From Gemmobacter caeni (lineage in GTDB: Bacteria > Pseudomonadota > Alphaproteobacteria > Rhodobacterales > Rhodobacteraceae), in contig NZ_QBKP01000008.1 in NCBI RefSeq assembly GCF_003054195.1, positions 1-64,000 on the forward strand: a stretch of DNA of 64,000 nucleotides. Direction: 5' to 3'. Position numbers and translations under genes: made by a program. Below, piece by piece: positions 62,850 through 64,000 of this stretch. The notes under the pieces are model-generated. The model was not told where the DNA came from. It was given only the letters and a program-made list of their open reading frames with translations, and searched no databases. How positions within the stretch are numbered: the first letter of the stretch is position 1; every line of letters starts with the position of its first letter.

Positions 62850-64000
62850 ATGGTGTTGATCAGGGGAACTTCCGGCAACGACAATCTTGGTGATAGCGAT
62901 CCCGATTATACCCGTCGGGAAACGGCAAACCGGATCGAAGGGCTGGCGGGTAACGACACGCTGGAAAACAGCAGCGACAACGATACGATCTTCGGCGGCG
63001 CCGGCGACGATGTGATCACGCGCAGCATCTTCGGCGAGACCGAGGAATTCAATTTCACCGCCGAGAATTACACGGGGCCCTATACCGAGAAAATCATTCC
63101 AGCGGGCACGGACATCATCAATGCAGGCTCTGGCAACGACGCCATTCAGGCCAGCGGCGGCAATGACAGTTACGTCGGCGGGTCGGGTTATGACCTGCTG
63201 GATTACAGCTCGTGGTCTATCGGGTCCGGCACGGGCGTGGTCTATTACATGGCACGCCGTATCACCACCTCGTTTCCGAAAGGCGTGACTGTCGACCTCG
63301 GGCTGGGGCTGGCCACGTTTGACGGCGGCACGGTGAAGGTGGAGCATTACAGCTCCTCTACCGGGCATGTATATGGTTCGGGCACCGCCTCGGGTGTCGG
63401 GCGGTTTTCGCACAGCCTCGTGGGGTTTGAGGCGGTTATCGGCTCGATCTATGCTGACCGCCTGACCGGAACTGACCGCAAGGATGTAACAGAGTTTTTC
63501 GATACCGGCGGCGGCACGGGGCCGGGCAACGACCGGATCAACGGTGGCAAGGGCCAGGACATCGCCAGCTTCGCCACCAATTATAACGGTGTGGTCGCCG
63601 ACCTTTCGGCCCGCAAGGCCGAGATCAACCTGAAGGTCTATGAGGACGGCAGCCAGAGCGGCGGGGGTACAACGATCCTGATCGGGATCGAGGGGCTCTA
63701 TGGCTCAACCGCCGCAGACGTGCTGCGGGGCGACGGGCGTGCCAATACCTTCAACGGCCGTGCAGGCGATGACACGATCGAGGGCGGCGGCGGGGTCGAT
63801 ACCGTCGTCTATAACATGGATGTCTTGCCAAATGCAGGGCGTGCGCTGGGTCTGAGCTTCCGTCCGGTCACAGGGGTGAACGTCGATCTGGACGACGGCA
63901 GCGCCACCGATGAATGGGGCAATACCGACAGCCTGAGCGGGGTCGAGAATGTTCAGGGCAGCCATAATGACGATACCCTGGCCGGGGACGATGGTCGCAA
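62850..64000 (+). CDS. RTX-type calcium-binding repeat protein, 3' end outside the window
   Basis: Open from ATG 62850 (GGGGG six bases upstream) to the window end, 383 codons so far. Nonapeptide-like Ca2+ repeats are scattered through the chain: GLAGNDTLE, GGAGDDVITR, AGSGNDAIQA, GGNDSYVGGSGYDLL, NGGKGQDIAS and NGRAGDDTIEGGGGVDTV. Between them are spacer domains with VTVDLGLGLATF and VNVDLDDGSA strands. No N-terminal signal is present; such proteins are exported by type I secretion through a C-terminal signal that would lie beyond 64000. Enzymatic domains may also follow. Function of this part: calcium-folded surface or secreted protein. Confidence 0.82.
   Translation, partial: MVLIRGTSGNDNLGDSDPDYTRRETANRIEGLAGNDTLENSSDNDTIFGGAGDDVITRSIFGETEEFNFTAENYTGPYTEKIIPAGTDIINAGSGNDAIQASGGNDSYVGGSGYDLLDYSSWSIGSGTGVVYYMARRITTSFPKGVTVDLGLGLATFDGGTVKVEHYSSSTGHVYGSGTASGVGRFSHSLVGFEAVIGSIYADRLTGTDRKDVTEFFDTGGGTGPGNDRINGGKGQDIASFATNYNGVVADLSARKAEINLKVYEDGSQSGGGTTILIGIEGLYGSTAADVLRGDGRANTFNGRAGDDTIEGGGGVDTVVYNMDVLPNAGRALGLSFRPVTGVNVDLDDGSATDEWGNTDSLSGVENVQGSHNDDTLAGDDGR

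Overview
The window is high-GC alphaproteobacterial DNA that reads as a chromosome of the order Rhodobacterales (Rhodobacter/Paracoccus relatives). The reasons are the gene content and order: an RpoH2-type sigma factor, the glnD-murJ-trpS block, the lipoprotein/rsmI/yraN/gshB block, a TIGR02186-TauE pair, a DmdC-like acyl-CoA dehydrogenase with MerR regulators, and the small palindromes and GC hairpins typical of that group. I saw no rRNA, tRNA or CRISPR array.

The left 11.4 kb is accessory. The first 1.2 kb is a scrapyard of broken pieces: the C-terminus of a Mu-like portal protein, a fragment of an unrecognised protein, the tail of a phage major capsid protein on the other strand, and an IS5-family remnant. 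A second copy of that same truncated IS5 piece, in the same orientation, lies at 9421-9728 next to a frameshifted IS3-family orfA. Between the two copies are five minus-strand genes: a DUF1003 membrane protein, a class II glutamine amidotransferase, a PoxB-type pyruvate:quinone oxidoreductase, a GltB-like FMN protein, and a DedA-PAP2-LssY triple-domain membrane protein. A cardiolipin synthase follows the second copy. The block looks like an imported envelope/stress module.

From 11.9 to 14.7 kb is a signalling module: a single-domain response regulator, an autoinducer synthase of the LuxI family without a LuxR, and a divergent membrane histidine kinase. From 14.7 to 21.9 kb lie a small conserved protein, an acyl-CoA dehydrogenase, two MerR regulators with clear palindromic operators, two hotdog thioesterases with a MATE exporter, and a TauE/TIGR02186 pair. 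From 22 to 26.7 kb is a complete BMP-family ABC importer. From 26.8 to 28.7 kb are rimI, tsaB, an Nfu-type Fe-S carrier and a 56-residue protein. From 28.8 to 35.9 kb are mixed metabolic and regulatory genes, including a YgeA-like racemase, an unknown membrane protein, a VOC protein, an EamA exporter with divergent AraC regulator, a class IV aminotransferase, a site-2 protease and a universal stress protein.

From 35.9 to 50.2 kb are core housekeeping genes: trpS, a rhomboid relative lacking its catalytic residues, murJ, glnD, a penicillin-binding-protein activator lipoprotein, rsmI, yraN, gshB, comM, a glutathione transferase with a Cys-rich tail, cobU with a phosphatase, and rpoH2. From 50.2 to 62.7 kb follow a TesA-like esterase divergent from an ABC exporter with an 836-residue permease, iolG, argE, mnmH, sdaA (behind a 13-codon leader ORF), an EamA exporter, meaB and a DUF3108 protein. 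The window ends inside an RTX-type calcium-binding repeat protein.
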